This document shows, piece after piece, positions 14,851 through 29,044 of a stretch of DNA of 64,000 nucleotides (the stretch's first letter is position 1; each line of letters starts with the position of its first letter). This DNA comes from Macrobrachium rosenbergii. Taxonomy: Eukaryota > Arthropoda > Malacostraca > Decapoda > Palaemonidae. The notes beneath the pieces are model-generated. The model was given only the letters and a program-made list of their open reading frames with translations. It searched no databases and was not told the DNA's origin. Both the position numbers and the translations under genes were made by a program. The stretch is taken from positions 31,706,001 through 31,770,000 of the forward strand of contig NC_089744.1 of assembly GCF_040412425.1 (NCBI RefSeq), read 5' to 3'.

Positions 14851-16165
14851 AGGGAAGGGAGGGGAAGAGAGGGGAGGGGGGGAGGGATTGGTTCTATTGC
14901 AAAGCCAGCTTTGACGTTACTCGTTAGTATCCAGTCCTAATAAGCCTACCACCACCTGACACAAATGACTCGATAACTTAGCCCCTTGCATTTAGGCCAT
15001 GCCGTCTTGATCCATTTCAGCCTCCTCAGATACACGAAAATTACTATTTTACTCAATAATTCTTTCTTATTTGCATATTTAAAATAATTTTGTCCGCATA
15101 CGTATTTTAATTTTTGCCAAACATATAGGTTGTGATTCAGACTGTAATGGTGTCTATTTAACCAAACTAATCGCCTAAAATAACATTTTAGACATACTGA
15201 TGCCAAGAATGCTTATGATAATAGCAATCGTAAATCTTTTTCAAATCATAACAAACTGGCAAAACTTAGCTATGTAAACATTTATATTTCTGAAAGTTTG
15301 AAGAAGCCTTTTGTAAGAGAATAACTATAAATTCAAGTATATTTATTTTGAAAGATGCCTATTTTATACTACGATGCAATCTCACAAAAAGAACACCTAA
15401 TTCCCCGAAGAAAGGGGACAATAAAGAGGTGCTTTAGTAAAAAAAAAAAAAAAGAACGAATAAGAATACATATAAACAAAGGCTACACAAAACATATTCC
15501 TTAACGACATGAGCATAACTGAAAGTATTACTCCATAATAATTTTACAAACTGCAAAGAGCACTCATAGTTTGCAAACTTCGACAGATATGATGAGCATG
15601 GTTCACCAAATACTCTCCTGTACGTCACCAAAAATTTCTTTCAGGACTAAAAGCGTGCTTTTGTTAAATACATCTTGCCGACAACAACACCAAGCACAAA
15701 GAAAGCGTTAAAGACATCCTGGGTCCCGATACGAACTCACAATTCCAAAATGTTTCCTGGAACACACTCAGTCATGAAAAACAATTGTTAAAGTAATTGT
15801 TCATTAGTGCTCATGTAACCCTTCTGCGACAGAAGACCGAAAGAAAGATGGACATATGCAAAAATACCATAACTTGGAGGAGGCAATAACTGAACATATC
15901 ATGAGCTGAAGAAATCCAGTTTGTACCAACAACACCGAAGGCACTCTGATTAAGTAACAAAAACATAGCCTGGCAATTTTATGCTCCGCTGCTCGTTCCA
16001 TCGGTGAAGATAAGCAACGCTGACTTTATCTTTAATCAGATAGGTGACCGCCGAGGAAAAAAAAAATATAAATCATATATATAATATTATATACATACAT
16101 ACATATATATATGCATACATATATATATTAATTTGGATACGCTTGTCACTACAAAGCCTTAGATC
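14851..16165. other. No gene recognised
   Basis: A G-rich patch near 14850-14890 (GGGAGGGGAAGAGAGGGGAG) is followed by AT-rich DNA with a 15-bp A-run near 15440 and short ATAC/TATA stretches near 16080-16130. No motif in the open frames. Confidence 0.55.
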
Positions 16166-16495
<330 letters not shown>

Positions 16496-16558
16496 ATTTT
16501 TACCAGATATCCAACTAAGTGTAATAACTACGATACACTCTTAACTTCTGAAATTCTT

Positions 16559-16564
16559 ATATAT

Positions 16565-16655
<91 letters not shown>

Positions 16656-16681
16656 GTATTACAGAGAGAGAGAGAGAGAGA
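16559..16681. repeat. (CA)n(TA)n(TATG)n...(GA)n microsatellite
   Basis: CA, TA, four TATG units and, after ATTAC, an 18-bp GA tract, only 65 bp downstream of the previous compound array. Confidence 0.96.
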
Positions 16682-17010
16682 ATGCTGCTTTGTAAACGAA
16701 AAGGCTCTGAGCTTTGTAAACGAAAAACTATCATAAATATGAGCTGATAAAGTGAAACGGCAACATACAAACCGGGCATCACGGATTGTAGTAGCTGAAG
16801 TGTCTTCTGGAATCGCGATGCGGATGCTTGCAACGTTAAACATATCCGCCTTGCGACTAACCTCTAGACTTAATTGATGCGTTTTTTTATACGTAGTGAA
16901 ACGTGAGGTGTCGGGGACGTAGAGTTGCTGCGAGTAGTTTCCTTGCCTCCATTTAATGCAAACGTCCTGTATATATATTGGATGCCTACAAATATGAAAC
17001 ACATGCACAC

Positions 17011-17114
<104 letters not shown>

Positions 17115-17189
17115 CGGTTTAAATAAAATCAACGTTATAAGAGTTGGAGAAGTAGCTCGAGGAATTCTCCTGAATTTCAACTATGATTT

Positions 17190-17336
17190 TAAACTGAGGT
17201 TGAGTGTCGCATAGACCAGTCCCAAATGATAGTCAAGGGGACCTGAGGTGCCAACAGGTCTATCACTGGTCGGTAACCCATCCAAAAACTGGCCACAACT
17301 AACACCGCTTATCTTGCGTGATGTGACGACTAGCGT

Positions 17337-17339
<3 letters not shown>
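17190..17339 (-). mobile_element. 5S-rRNA-derived SINE
   Basis: On the reverse strand the three internal promoter elements of 5S rRNA genes appear in order with native spacing: box A-like AGATAAGCGGTG (17314-17303), intermediate element GGCCAG (17294-17289) and box C-like TGGATGGGTTACC (17284-17272). The 8-bp and 4-bp gaps equal those of a 5S gene as I recall it. Downstream similarity fades after CCTGTTGGC, and a non-5S body follows (CACCTCAGGTCCCCTTGACT). This is the layout of SINEs with a 5S-type pol III promoter (SINE3 class). The 5' third of 5S rRNA is not evident, so it is not a functional 5S gene; a truncated 5S pseudogene is the alternative. Confidence 0.8.

Positions 17340-17388
<49 letters not shown>
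17340..17388. repeat. (GA)n microsatellite
   Basis: Pure GA array of about 49 bp that abuts the 5' side of the 5S-derived element. Confidence 0.98.
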
Positions 17389-17393
<5 letters not shown>

Positions 17394-19074
17394 GATTTTG
17401 TAAGATATCTTTAACAGTAACCAAAGCATAAGCAAAACTTGGCAATATCGATAAATGTTTGTTGCGTTGCAGTTGCACCCCCTGGGAAATAAATGGCGAC
17501 AGAAACTACTTCTCATTCGCTGCTCTGAATGACGAGGACCTCAATGTTTCCTTTCCACATGGAAGTTTCAGTAAATTCTCTCGGTTATTCATTAGTTCAG
17601 ATCTATATCATACGTCATTCTTCTGCCTAACGGAAACCAGTATTAGCTCAGAGTTAGAGGTTCATTTGGTACCTGCTTTTTCAACATGTATATTAGTACT
17701 GAAGCTATTTATGAATCAGGAATCGATGGTTCTTTTTCTCTAATTTCAGGTTATAAGTCTGGCTGGAATTTCAGTTTCTGTAATGAGTAATTTAGCATTT
17801 GGAAGAGCAAGTCTTTCAGACTGAATAGCGAAGAACTCTGAATAGTAATAGTCGGGAGTTAACACCACCTTGTGGTGGTTAGCTCGTGATACTTAATTCT
17901 GTAACAGATTCTGTAAGGTCCAGTAACACATATCATCAAAGTTTATGACTTGGGAAATCAACCGAATCCTTGGCAAACACTGTCACTCAAGCAATTTAGC
18001 TTAGTGTTGGTTGACCAGTAAGTTGAACGTGACTACTGCGTAATTTAAGCTGAGCTACAGTAATCCCTTCCAACTTCTCCGTACCGCTACCTTGCGTTTG
18101 TCCTTCCCGACCAGCCACTTCAATGACACATTTTTCACAAATCCTGGTCGGCAAGGTCCTTTAGAAGCTTAACTTGGCAAGTGCCTTCTTTTTAAGTCAT
18201 CCTACTCCAACTTTTCTTGGTTTCCGACAACGTTATCCACCACCAATACCCTTATCTATTAAATGAACAAGATTACTCAAAGACCTTATAGGGCACAACT
18301 TCGAATTTCAAACAAATAGGAATATTCAGTATATGCTTATCGCATCGCCATTATACGTTGATTCAGTATCAATTAACCTCCACAAGTCCTAATATTTACA
18401 CGGTGTTATTTAATATCAATCCAGTTCAGAACAAATGCAATTCTTTAAAATCTCCATCATCGTGGCGTCTTCCGTTTCATAACATCAACATATCCGTAAG
18501 ATCCAATTAAGTATCATAAAATATATGTCAATTTTGAAAGACATCCTTCCATAAGGTCCTTACTACATCAGTTCAATCACCCTTCATCATGGAAGATCTC
18601 AACCATCATACAGTTTAGGTCATTTCCTAGGATATAAATCTATTCTGTGTCAGCCACACATCCTGTTCATCGGAAGTATATCATATCATACGACATATAT
18701 CTCAGAATTTCATAGGATGCGTTTCATTTCATGAAACGTTTTCATTTCATGAAACGGCCACCCATTTCGCTAGCCATTGTCCACTTCATAAGATGCCCTT
18801 ATTCATACGTCCTAATTCCACTTCATGATGTCCAAGGTTTACAACTATTTCGTGTCAAACTTATCCAGTCCGTGGTCTCTAAATCTGTACCTTAGGATCT
18901 CCATCCATCTCAAACTGCCGTTGAGTGTCATGATACGAAATTCAGGTGGTTCGCAAAACGGGTTATCGTAAACGATTGTCTGAAGCCTGAAAGCTGGATT
19001 AGTTACACAGTAATATAGTTCTAAATACGACACCCAATTGGTTCTCACTATACCAAATTGATCTTCCCACGTCG

Positions 19075-19078
<4 letters not shown>
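17389..19078. other. No gene recognised
   Basis: Unassigned DNA. One small local duplication: TTTCATTTCATGAAACG occurs twice in a row at about 18722-18757, and each copy is itself nearly palindromic (GTTTCATTTCATGAAAC). Confidence 0.6.

Positions 19079-19138
<60 letters not shown>
19079..19138. repeat. (GA)n microsatellite
   Basis: Pure GA array of about 60 bp. Confidence 0.98.
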
Positions 19139-19141
<3 letters not shown>

Positions 19142-19184
19142 AGTCGACTCACATTTACTTTCAGAAAACTCAAAACAACTGATT

Positions 19185-19237
19185 GAAGAAGAAGAAGAAG
19201 AAGAAGAAGAAGAAGAAGAAAGAAGAAGAAGAAGAAG
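19185..19237. repeat. (GAA)n microsatellite
   Basis: Trinucleotide GAA array of about 53 bp with one AAGAA interruption, 47 bp after a GA array. The poly-Ser frame across both is not a gene. Confidence 0.97.
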
Positions 19238-20019
19238 CCAACGATAACTGCATGTCAGCAGTGGATGGACGGCGTTCATGGCGCGACTAATAATCCTTAT
19301 CGTGCCTATATATACTGTACATGAAGTCTCTGCCTTTCATTTATTCCTGACCTGACCTAGATTCTCGTGACGACGGAATCCTAAACCCGGCAGCTCAATG
19401 CAGAGCTGCTGCTCATGGTAAAGTGGATGCCTCAGAGGAAGCCGAGTCAAGAATCAAGTGAATTTTGGAGAAAAATAATGACTTCAGTATTACAAGATAT
19501 AAATTTTAACCACATCTAATTCGTTTCATTCATCATCAATACTGAAATCAGGAGTAAATAACAAAAGACATGCAAAATCTTCATGGTCATTAGCAGAGCT
19601 CCCTTTTCAATCCACTTACATCCCTTCAAAAAAACTCTTGAAACTTACTTTAAAAGAAGGACGTGACTAGTCTCCTCTCAGTTTACTAAAGTGAGATATT
19701 TTTCGAATACCTCAATAAAACAAAGGAGGAAGGCAAGCTGAAGAAGACATACAAAGGTAGGATGTGCATTACCTACAAGTTTTAAAAGTAATATCAGAGC
19801 ATCGTGGGCGTTTTAGAATTCGTGAGAGTATGTGAGCGTTGGTGAACGCGTATACAAACGAAGAAGTATACAAAGCAACACAAAATAACCCAGGAAATTA
19901 ATCGAACACCATAAACACTATTGATTTCATAACTCGCTTTGTTTATGCAAGAATTTGAAGAACATACATTTAATACTCGGTTCTTAAAGACCATTTTGCA
20001 TCAAGATTACAAGAAAAAA
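19238..20019. other. No gene recognised
   Basis: AT-rich sequence leading into the LINE-B remnant. No motif, array or repeat seen. Confidence 0.55.
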
Positions 20020-20700
20020 TGAAAACAATAAAATCCACAACGAACTTCCCAACAAATGATCAAGCAATGAATGAAACTTGAAGGCAGTATGTGGCCAACA
20101 TGGCTTAGGCAGAGCTCATGATAGAACTAGTGGAAGCAGTTAGAAAATGTATGGAGTCTCAGGTGATACTTTGATAAGAGCAAATAAGTATTGTCAATAT
20201 TAAAGGGAAGGTTGTGTTGCTACGTGAATATGGAAAAGTGAATGATTTGATTTCAAAGTCGAATTGGAAACAGGGTGTGTTATGTCTCCATAGAAGTTTA
20301 ATTATCTTTAAGTGATGAGAGAAAACAGAGAAAAGATATAGTCTGCAGTTGCAAGTTTGTTGGATTAAAAAATGGGTCATGAATAGCATGGAGGAATGGT
20401 GGCTGTCTGAAGAAAATTAGTGCTGGTAGACAGTGCAAAGAAGGTACCAAGACTGGTGAGAGAATCTGAAAGTGCGTGTTAACGGAGAAAATCGAAAGTG
20501 ACAGTTAGGACATAAAGATTATGAGGCAAATGGACGTAAGGAAACTGGAAGAGGAAATATTAGTTAGGAGAGCAAGAGAAAGGACGCCCATGATTCATGT
20601 ACAGTAGTAATTGGGAGTATATGTAATGGGTGATGATCCAGTAACAGACTTGAATCGCAGAGAATACGCGAAGTAAATGACATGGCGGAATCACTGCAAA
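20020..20700 (+). pseudogene. LINE-B reverse transcriptase remnant
   Basis: Three-frame reading recovers reverse transcriptase blocks in the right order: ELVEAVRKCM (~20126), then FDFKVELETGCVMSP (~20247-20291, corresponding to the conserved GLRQGCVMSP block) and later LVDSAKKVPRLVRESESAC.RRKSKV (~20420-20500, the block between the catalytic YADD region and the thumb). Stops and frameshifts occur throughout, so no product is possible. The blocks match those at 23.6-24.7 kb and 51.6-52.4 kb, defining one family with at least three remnants. Confidence 0.65.
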
Positions 20701-20769
20701 AGGTTTAGAGGAAACTCAGTGCCCACGGAAGCGAAAAATGGATTTTCAATCTAAATGACAGAAAAGGTT

Positions 20770-20772
<3 letters not shown>

Positions 20773-20836
<64 letters not shown>
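20773..20836. repeat. (GA)n microsatellite
   Basis: Pure GA array of about 64 bp at the 3' side of the LINE-B remnant. Confidence 0.98.
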
Positions 20837-20839
<3 letters not shown>

Positions 20840-21152
20840 ACCTGTTCTTAATTAGAAATATCTCTAATCATAAATGATTAATTGCCGTGTAATTCGCTAG
20901 ATCACCCGTAAATCATATTAATGACTCTCCCTCCGTAATCAGAAATTGTGCCGTACAAACAGAATATTGAACTAATGCAAATATCCCCATAGCAGCAATC
21001 TGATTTTTTCTTATTTTACGTACTTTCATTCAATCATTTTGTAAATGTCTGCACAGTATTTAAAAAATCTTCCTTTAGAAAGAATTGTACCTGCAGGGAA
21101 ATGTCATAGTAAATGTTCGTCTTTTTGAAGTACATGTAAAATCATACACAAT

Positions 21153-21318
<166 letters not shown>

Positions 21319-21322
<4 letters not shown>

Positions 21323-22274
21323 AGTAGAAAGAACTAAAGTAAGTTGAGATTGTAGGAAGACAAACGGCAGGAACGCAAGTAAAAATGCAACTCAAACCGT
21401 GGTGGAATAACGAGAATTCCTTACGCAACTGACATCATCAAAATCTGCTTTTCTTATGACATTGTACAAGAATATCCTCATTCGTTTATTGGCTTTCTTA
21501 TACTCACTAAATGTCGGCAAAAAAAAAAAAACCTTTACGGGTTACCACGAAAATGAAATGATAACCAAGAGTTCCTCAGACTACTTTAGCCAGCCACCCC
21601 ATATCCCAAAGAATTTCAGTTCTGCGAGCATATTAGCTTATTCAACGACCTCTATTTTAAGAAAGTGAAGTACGTGATATGAAATATCTTCATCATAATG
21701 TGAGAAAATATACTGGCGACATTTAAATTGCCTTGTAATTCATTATACATAAATTCGACATGAAAGTGTTCCCGGTTGTGTGAGGAATTGCGACATTTAT
21801 CTTGTCCCGGCAAACTTTGCGAGTTCAAAGGCAGCATTACCGCACAGCACGGAGGAGTTGCACAGTCACACGCCACAACGTGACTGATAAATCCCTGAAT
21901 ACGAATACTGATGCCTAAATTAGTTCATGGCGTACGCTGTCATACAGCCTCAGCATGTAAGAATAATAAGTCTCTGACTGCTACTTGCTTGCCAAATCTA
22001 TTCACTTAGTCGATTTATTTTTTTTAAATTAATGGAGCGCATCTGACAGCAAAGTGAGAGTCGACCACAATTACTACAATTCTGGTCATCTAATCAACCA
22101 GAGACAAAGGATCTCCGTTGCTCGCTTCGTGATAATATAATTGCAATGAGCTAGGGTAATCCTCGTATTCTCCTCCTTTACTCAGGATATGTTCTCCTGA
22201 GGCACTCACTTTGGTTTTATAAGCTCTAACGTCGCAACTCAGAAGCATCACTAAGCAAAATACATGTAGTTGAA

Positions 22275-22275
<1 letters not shown>
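21319..22275. other. No gene recognised
   Basis: No domain or repeat recognised; a 13-bp A-run lies near 21518. Short open frames on both strands only. Confidence 0.55.

Positions 22276-22335
<60 letters not shown>
22276..22335. repeat. (ATT)n microsatellite
   Basis: Trinucleotide ATT array of about 60 bp. Confidence 0.98.
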
Positions 22336-22336
<1 letters not shown>

Positions 22337-23129
22337 AGAAGTCACCATTCTCCAAACTAGATCAGTATCAATTGATAAATATGTTTATTGCTAAAACTAT
22401 CAAACATTTTTGAAATGTTGCCCTGAAAAGGGTCCTCGATGAACACAAATGAATGAGGTCCAACTTTACTTACGGAAGACGAAATTAAATGACATTCTTC
22501 TTAGGTACGAGGGCAACCCCTCCCCCCTCCCAATCATGCATACAAAAACGGCCTGAAACAATCCATATGCATTCAAATACATTAGAATTATTCAAAAGCA
22601 TTTATTTCACGAGCAAAAACAGTAACAGACCAACGGCAATGACAATTAATTTACCAACAAGACTGGTTGCCGTATGAAATCAAATGTCTTCACAGAAGCA
22701 AACAACTGCGAGGTTGTTTACTTCTGCGAAGAAGACAGCCCATGACACCCACAAACTTTCATGTAAAACTGTCATCCTTCTTCATACTTCTCGGATGCAG
22801 AGTTCATTTGTCAGTCACGTATTTCCAACAACTATTATCAAGCGTCCTTCTATACTTTGGAAATGGATAACCAGGCGTCCTTATACACTTTAGAAATGGA
22901 TAACAATAAGTCCGAATTGGATAAAACACCTACAGGATGTGATGGGTTTGACTTGCGAGGGTGGCTGCAAACCCGCCGACCCATGATTGACAACTCAATC
23001 AGACAGGCTGATATCTAGAAGGGTATGGACCCTTTCATACCATAAAAAAAGACATCATCAATATTTGGCGTTGGACCAACACCATTCATTGACCAACACA
23101 GATTTCAATAGATTGGAAAAGTGTGTTTC

Positions 23130-23130
<1 letters not shown>
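22336..23130. other. No gene recognised
   Basis: Contains a short imperfect direct repeat near 22840-22905 (TACACTTTAGAAATGGATAA and TATACTTTGGAAATGGATAA). Otherwise unassigned. Confidence 0.55.
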
Positions 23131-23299
<169 letters not shown>

Positions 23300-23334
23300 T
23301 ATAATAGATATATATTCATACATACATATGAGCT

Positions 23335-23460
23335 GAAGTGGGGCTGAATAAACGGATTAAGCCAACATTCTTTTATGGAAGCGAAGTATGGATGCTGAAT
23401 AAGAGTGTGAATGAAAGAAATAAAGTTGAACCTGTTTGCGCAGTGATAAAAGCAGACGGA
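23335..23460 (+). pseudogene. LINE C-terminal fragment (LINE-B type)
   Basis: Reads [20 protein letters not shown], the conserved PT.LYGSE.W block that lies near the C-terminus of many non-LTR retrotransposon polymerases, then K...ERNKVE. It stands upstream of the N-terminal reverse transcriptase blocks that begin at ~23530, so it belongs to another, 5'-truncated copy joined head-to-tail or to a rearranged one. Confidence 0.6.
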
Positions 23461-23524
23461 AGAACATACGCTGTTTCACAGGCAAGATAATGCAGAGAAA
23501 GGTTAATGAACAACTGAATATCAG

Positions 23525-24950
23525 AATAAAAGACGCAAATGGAGAGATGCTGTCAGAAGTCTATGCAGATCGATGGAGTGAGTAATCTGAAGACGTGTTG
23601 AATGTGCAAAATCGAAGAGAGACAAAGCCGAACTACACAAGGGAAGAGAAGTAAGGCTCGGTACAAGGTTAAGGGTATTTGTGGAGGTGACCGCTGAACT
23701 TGTAAGGAGGGCATTAAGAGGTTGAAAAATGGAGTTGATGGGATTACGAGCGAGATGCTGTGGTGCGGTGGTGAACGTGTTACTGGACGGTTCACCAGGA
23801 TTTGTAAGTATGTCTGGATGAGAGACAAGGAATGGGTGATATGAATAATCACAGTATACAAGTACAAGTGATGCATGTGACTACGGGTATTAACAGGACA
23901 TAACTTTTCTACCCATACCAGTGAAGGTGTATGGTAAGTGTCTGATCAAGTAAACAGGCGATAAGTTAGAAAGTAAAGGGAATTTTTTTTAGGCATATTT
24001 GGACCTAGAAAAATTTATAACAGAACTGATAGAGCCAACATAAATTACGAAGCGCGATGAACAGGCTTTCGGATGGAGATGTGTGCGTGTGTGAGTGGGT
24101 GACACTGTACTGTAGGGGAGACAGTGACTGATTTCGTGTTAAAATGGGTCTCAGACATGTGAATGTCCCAACCGTCATGGATAGAGTGATAAGAAACTCA
24201 GTACATATATGTGCAAATTTGTGGCTTAAGAAAATGAGTCGTGAATATAGTAACGATTGATACAATGATACAATGCAGACTGGCAATGGTGAAGAGAAAC
24301 TGTGGAACTAGTACTCAAGTTGAAAAATGATTGCAAGCGGAGAAAATTGAGGGTAAGGGTGAACAAGAGCAAGGTTATGAGGGTAACTGGAAACCGGGAA
24401 GAATGAGCAATAAATATTAACAAGGATGACGGAAGAATAGAAACGGTTTATTAGTAAAAGAAATTGGGTGCAAGTATGGCGGACGATGATGCTACGAGAG
24501 AAGAGGTGAGTAACAGAAAAGGTGAAACTAGAAAGACATTGTGGTTTGTAGAAGATTGGGACAAGACGAGATTCGTCTAAGGAATGCAGTTTGGGAATGT
24601 CAGAACACTCTTGAGGAAACTCTCCCTCTCGGGAGTGAATGTAGATGTTGAATGCGAATAAAAGAATAGAGGGTAAAGCTACTGAGATGAACTGTTTGCA
24701 TATACTGTATATGCAGCTCAAGAATTGACAAGGCAACAAAACGTGGAGGCAATAAGAGTATCAGCGTTGAAAGTTTGTATATTTCAGAAGAGTTAGGGAA
24801 AGAGAGAGGAGAGGAGACCTAGAAAGTGTTGAACGGATAGTGGGAAAGGAGTATTGGAAAGGAAAGGCCTACATATCCTAAAACACCAAAAATGCGAGAT
24901 AGGGGTGAATGGCCTCTATAAGTAGGGGGGTTGGATGAGCTGTTGATGAC
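23525..24950 (+). pseudogene. LINE-B retrotransposon remnant, most of the RT region
   Basis: Successive blocks in shifting frames follow non-LTR polymerase order: YADRWSE..EDVLNV (pre-RT, ~23560-23610), RLKNGVDGITSEMLWCGGE (~23720-23775), the ...VNVPTVMDRVIRNS region (~24155-24205, after the GLRQGCV block), CKRRKLRVRVNKSKVMRV (~24330-24385) and a terminal stretch like RRPRKC..., VLERKGLHILKHQKCEIGVN (~24815-24920). The YADD catalytic motif is not readable. Numerous stops and frameshifts make it a dead copy. The clade cannot be fixed from so decayed a sequence; an RTE- or CR1-like origin is possible. Confidence 0.7.
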
Positions 24951-26773
<1,823 letters not shown>

Positions 26774-26849
26774 GAGGTGAGGCAAAATTGAGGGGGTGAG
26801 ATGCATTTTGTTAACAGTGAGAATTTTGAATTAGCAAGAACTAAGTACT

Positions 26850-28700
26850 TGAGTTTGGAGTCAGAAGCAAAAAGACTAACTAAGAGAGAAAAAGAAGATC
26901 TGTTAACGAAAAGGTTGCGGAAACTGAAAAATTAATGAATAGAACCGATGGTCAGAGTCAAAGGATAGCACATAAAGCAACTGGAAAGCTGAGTGGCAGT
27001 GGTGGTAAGCATAAGGATATACCAGTCAAGGATATGCAAGGTAATTTATTGACCAAAAATGTTGAAATCAGCAATAGATGGAAAAAGCACTTTGAGACAG
27101 TTCTTAATAGACCAGTCCCCCAAGAAGAGGATATACCGCCCGCTCGGAAGATTTAAATAGTGATGAAGTTGGGATCAGGCAAAAAGTAGTAGTTAAGGCA
27201 ATAAAACAGTTAAAGAATTATAAGGCACCAAGAGAGGATGGTTTATTCCCGGAAATGTTCAAAGTGGAGATGGATAGATCATTATTTATCTTGAATATCT
27301 TATTCAATGAGATATGGGTGGCATGGATAATACCATCAGGTTGGAAGAACGGTGTGATCATTAAAGTTCCATAGAAAGGAGATCTGAGTATTTGTGGTAA
27401 TTGGAGGGGAATCACTTTGTCACCTGTAGCCTTGAAAATTTTCAGTGGAGTATTGTTGAATAGGTTGGAGCCAGTGGTTGAAGGTACTCTGAGGCTTGAA
27501 CAGGCCGGTTTTAGAAAGGAGCGGGGTTGCAGTGATCAGATCTTCATAGGCATTTAATGCAGCAAGCTAATGAAATGAAAACTTCGTTAAGCCTTTGTTT
27601 AGTTGATTTTGAAAAGGCCTTTGATAGAATTTCGAGAAGGACTATGGGGAAAAATCATGAGGCATTATGGAATACCGGAAAAATTTGTGAGGGTTATTAT
27701 GAACATGAATGAGGGCAAATCTTGTAAGGTGATGGTCGATGGTTGTTTGAGTGATCCGTTTGAGGTTAAGTCTGGTGTGATTCAGGTTGGCACTCTGTCT
27801 CCTCTGTTGTTTGTATTGGTCGTGGATTACGTTATGAGAAAGGTTAAAAGTGAAACGGATGCAGGTATACTCTGGGGAGAAAATGGGAAACTCCTTGACT
27901 TAGATTATGCTGATGATATATTTTGATCTGCGAGGGACCAGAAAAGATGCAGAGAGTGTTAGATTGCCTAATGAGTGAAGATCGAAAGGTTGGTTTGGTT
28001 ATACATAGTGGAAAACCCGAAATCAAGAACATGAATATTGAAAATCCACATGATTGTCTAACTGAAGGCATGGTTGTAAAGCAAGAGGATGTTTAAATAT
28101 TTAGGTACTTATTTAAATAAGGACGGTTCTCTGTGCACAGAATTTATGGAAGATTAAAAAATGTTCATCAGGCAATGGGAATGATTAAAAATATTTGGAA
28201 TAAAAGCAATTTTTCTGTGTATACAAATATCAAAATTTATAGGGTAATGGTTAGGAGTATTTCGATTTATGGGCATGAGTCAAGGTACAGTACAGTGTCT
28301 CCGGATAATAAATTCTTAGCATTTGAAAATAAGGCGCTCAGAAGAATATAAGGAATTAACTGGAGGGATAGTATATCAAATAGCAAAATTAGAGAAGTAA
28401 CAGAGGTGCAGCTGGTCGATAAGTATGTTAGGTTCTCACGCTGGAAGTGGCTAGGCCATGTGTTATAGAAGACAGGGAATAGTACGAGATACACCAGGGT
28501 GGGTTGCCCTTGGTAGAAGAGGCAGAGGTAGGCCAAAGGAGACGTGGTTGAGGACAATGCGGCGAGAAGCAGGAGATGAGTATTGGGGAGATCTTGGGGA
28601 GTTGGCCCAGGACAGAATGTGGTGGCGTGAGGTCATCGAGGCCCTATGCATACCCTTCGGTTTCAAAGAATTCTGTTGATCTGTTCTTGGGATATAAAGC
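26850..28700 (+). pseudogene. LINE-A non-LTR retrotransposon, reverse transcriptase through 3' end
   Basis: The best-preserved polymerase here. Blocks in order: pre-RT (NLLTKNVEISNRWKKHFETV, 27040-27100), AIKQLKNYKAP (27198-27231), GDLSICGNWRGITLSPVALK (27379-27438), EQAGFRKERGCSDQIF (~27497-27545), VDFEKAFDRIS (~27602-27634), HYGIPEKFVRVIMNMNEGKS, the QVGTLSPLLF block, and LDYADDIF with the catalytic YADD at 27906-27917. The thumb and C-terminal parts follow: FLAFENKALRRI (~28312-28347), WKWLGHV (~28446) and GRGRPKETWLRTMRREAG (28517-28575) to a stop at 28677-28679. In-frame stops and several 1-bp shifts (for example near 27640 and after YADD) inactivate it. The order and C-terminus resemble RTE-clade elements, and the 3' tail has short AACA repeats, as RTE tails often do. 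The N-terminal endonuclease is missing, replaced by the upstream TA/TG array. Confidence 0.85.
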
Positions 28701-28974
28701 TAACAAACAAACATACTCACACGGACACACGCACACATAAATAGGTTAAATTATTCCAGCTTTTAACCTCACTCGCGAAAGAAAAACAATCGACCAAAGT
28801 AATAAACGATAAAATTCCGGGCATTTAAGGGAAAAGATGGTAGAATGAAAATGAAGGAAATGAAGAAAACCGGCTGGAGATGTGAATTCAACAGGCAAAA
28901 CCTGTATGGTGACTGACTCTTAAATTAAGCGGCAACTAGCAACAGACTACTTGATATTGTATGAAAGGATACAC

Positions 28975-28981
<7 letters not shown>

Positions 28982-29041
<60 letters not shown>
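28982..29041. repeat. (GA)n microsatellite
   Basis: Pure GA array of about 60 bp. Confidence 0.98.

Positions 29042-29044
<3 letters not shown>

Noticed and set aside
17250..17339. Functional 5S rRNA gene
   Set aside because: The 5' third is not recognisable, the 3' end diverges after the promoter region, and an unrelated body follows.
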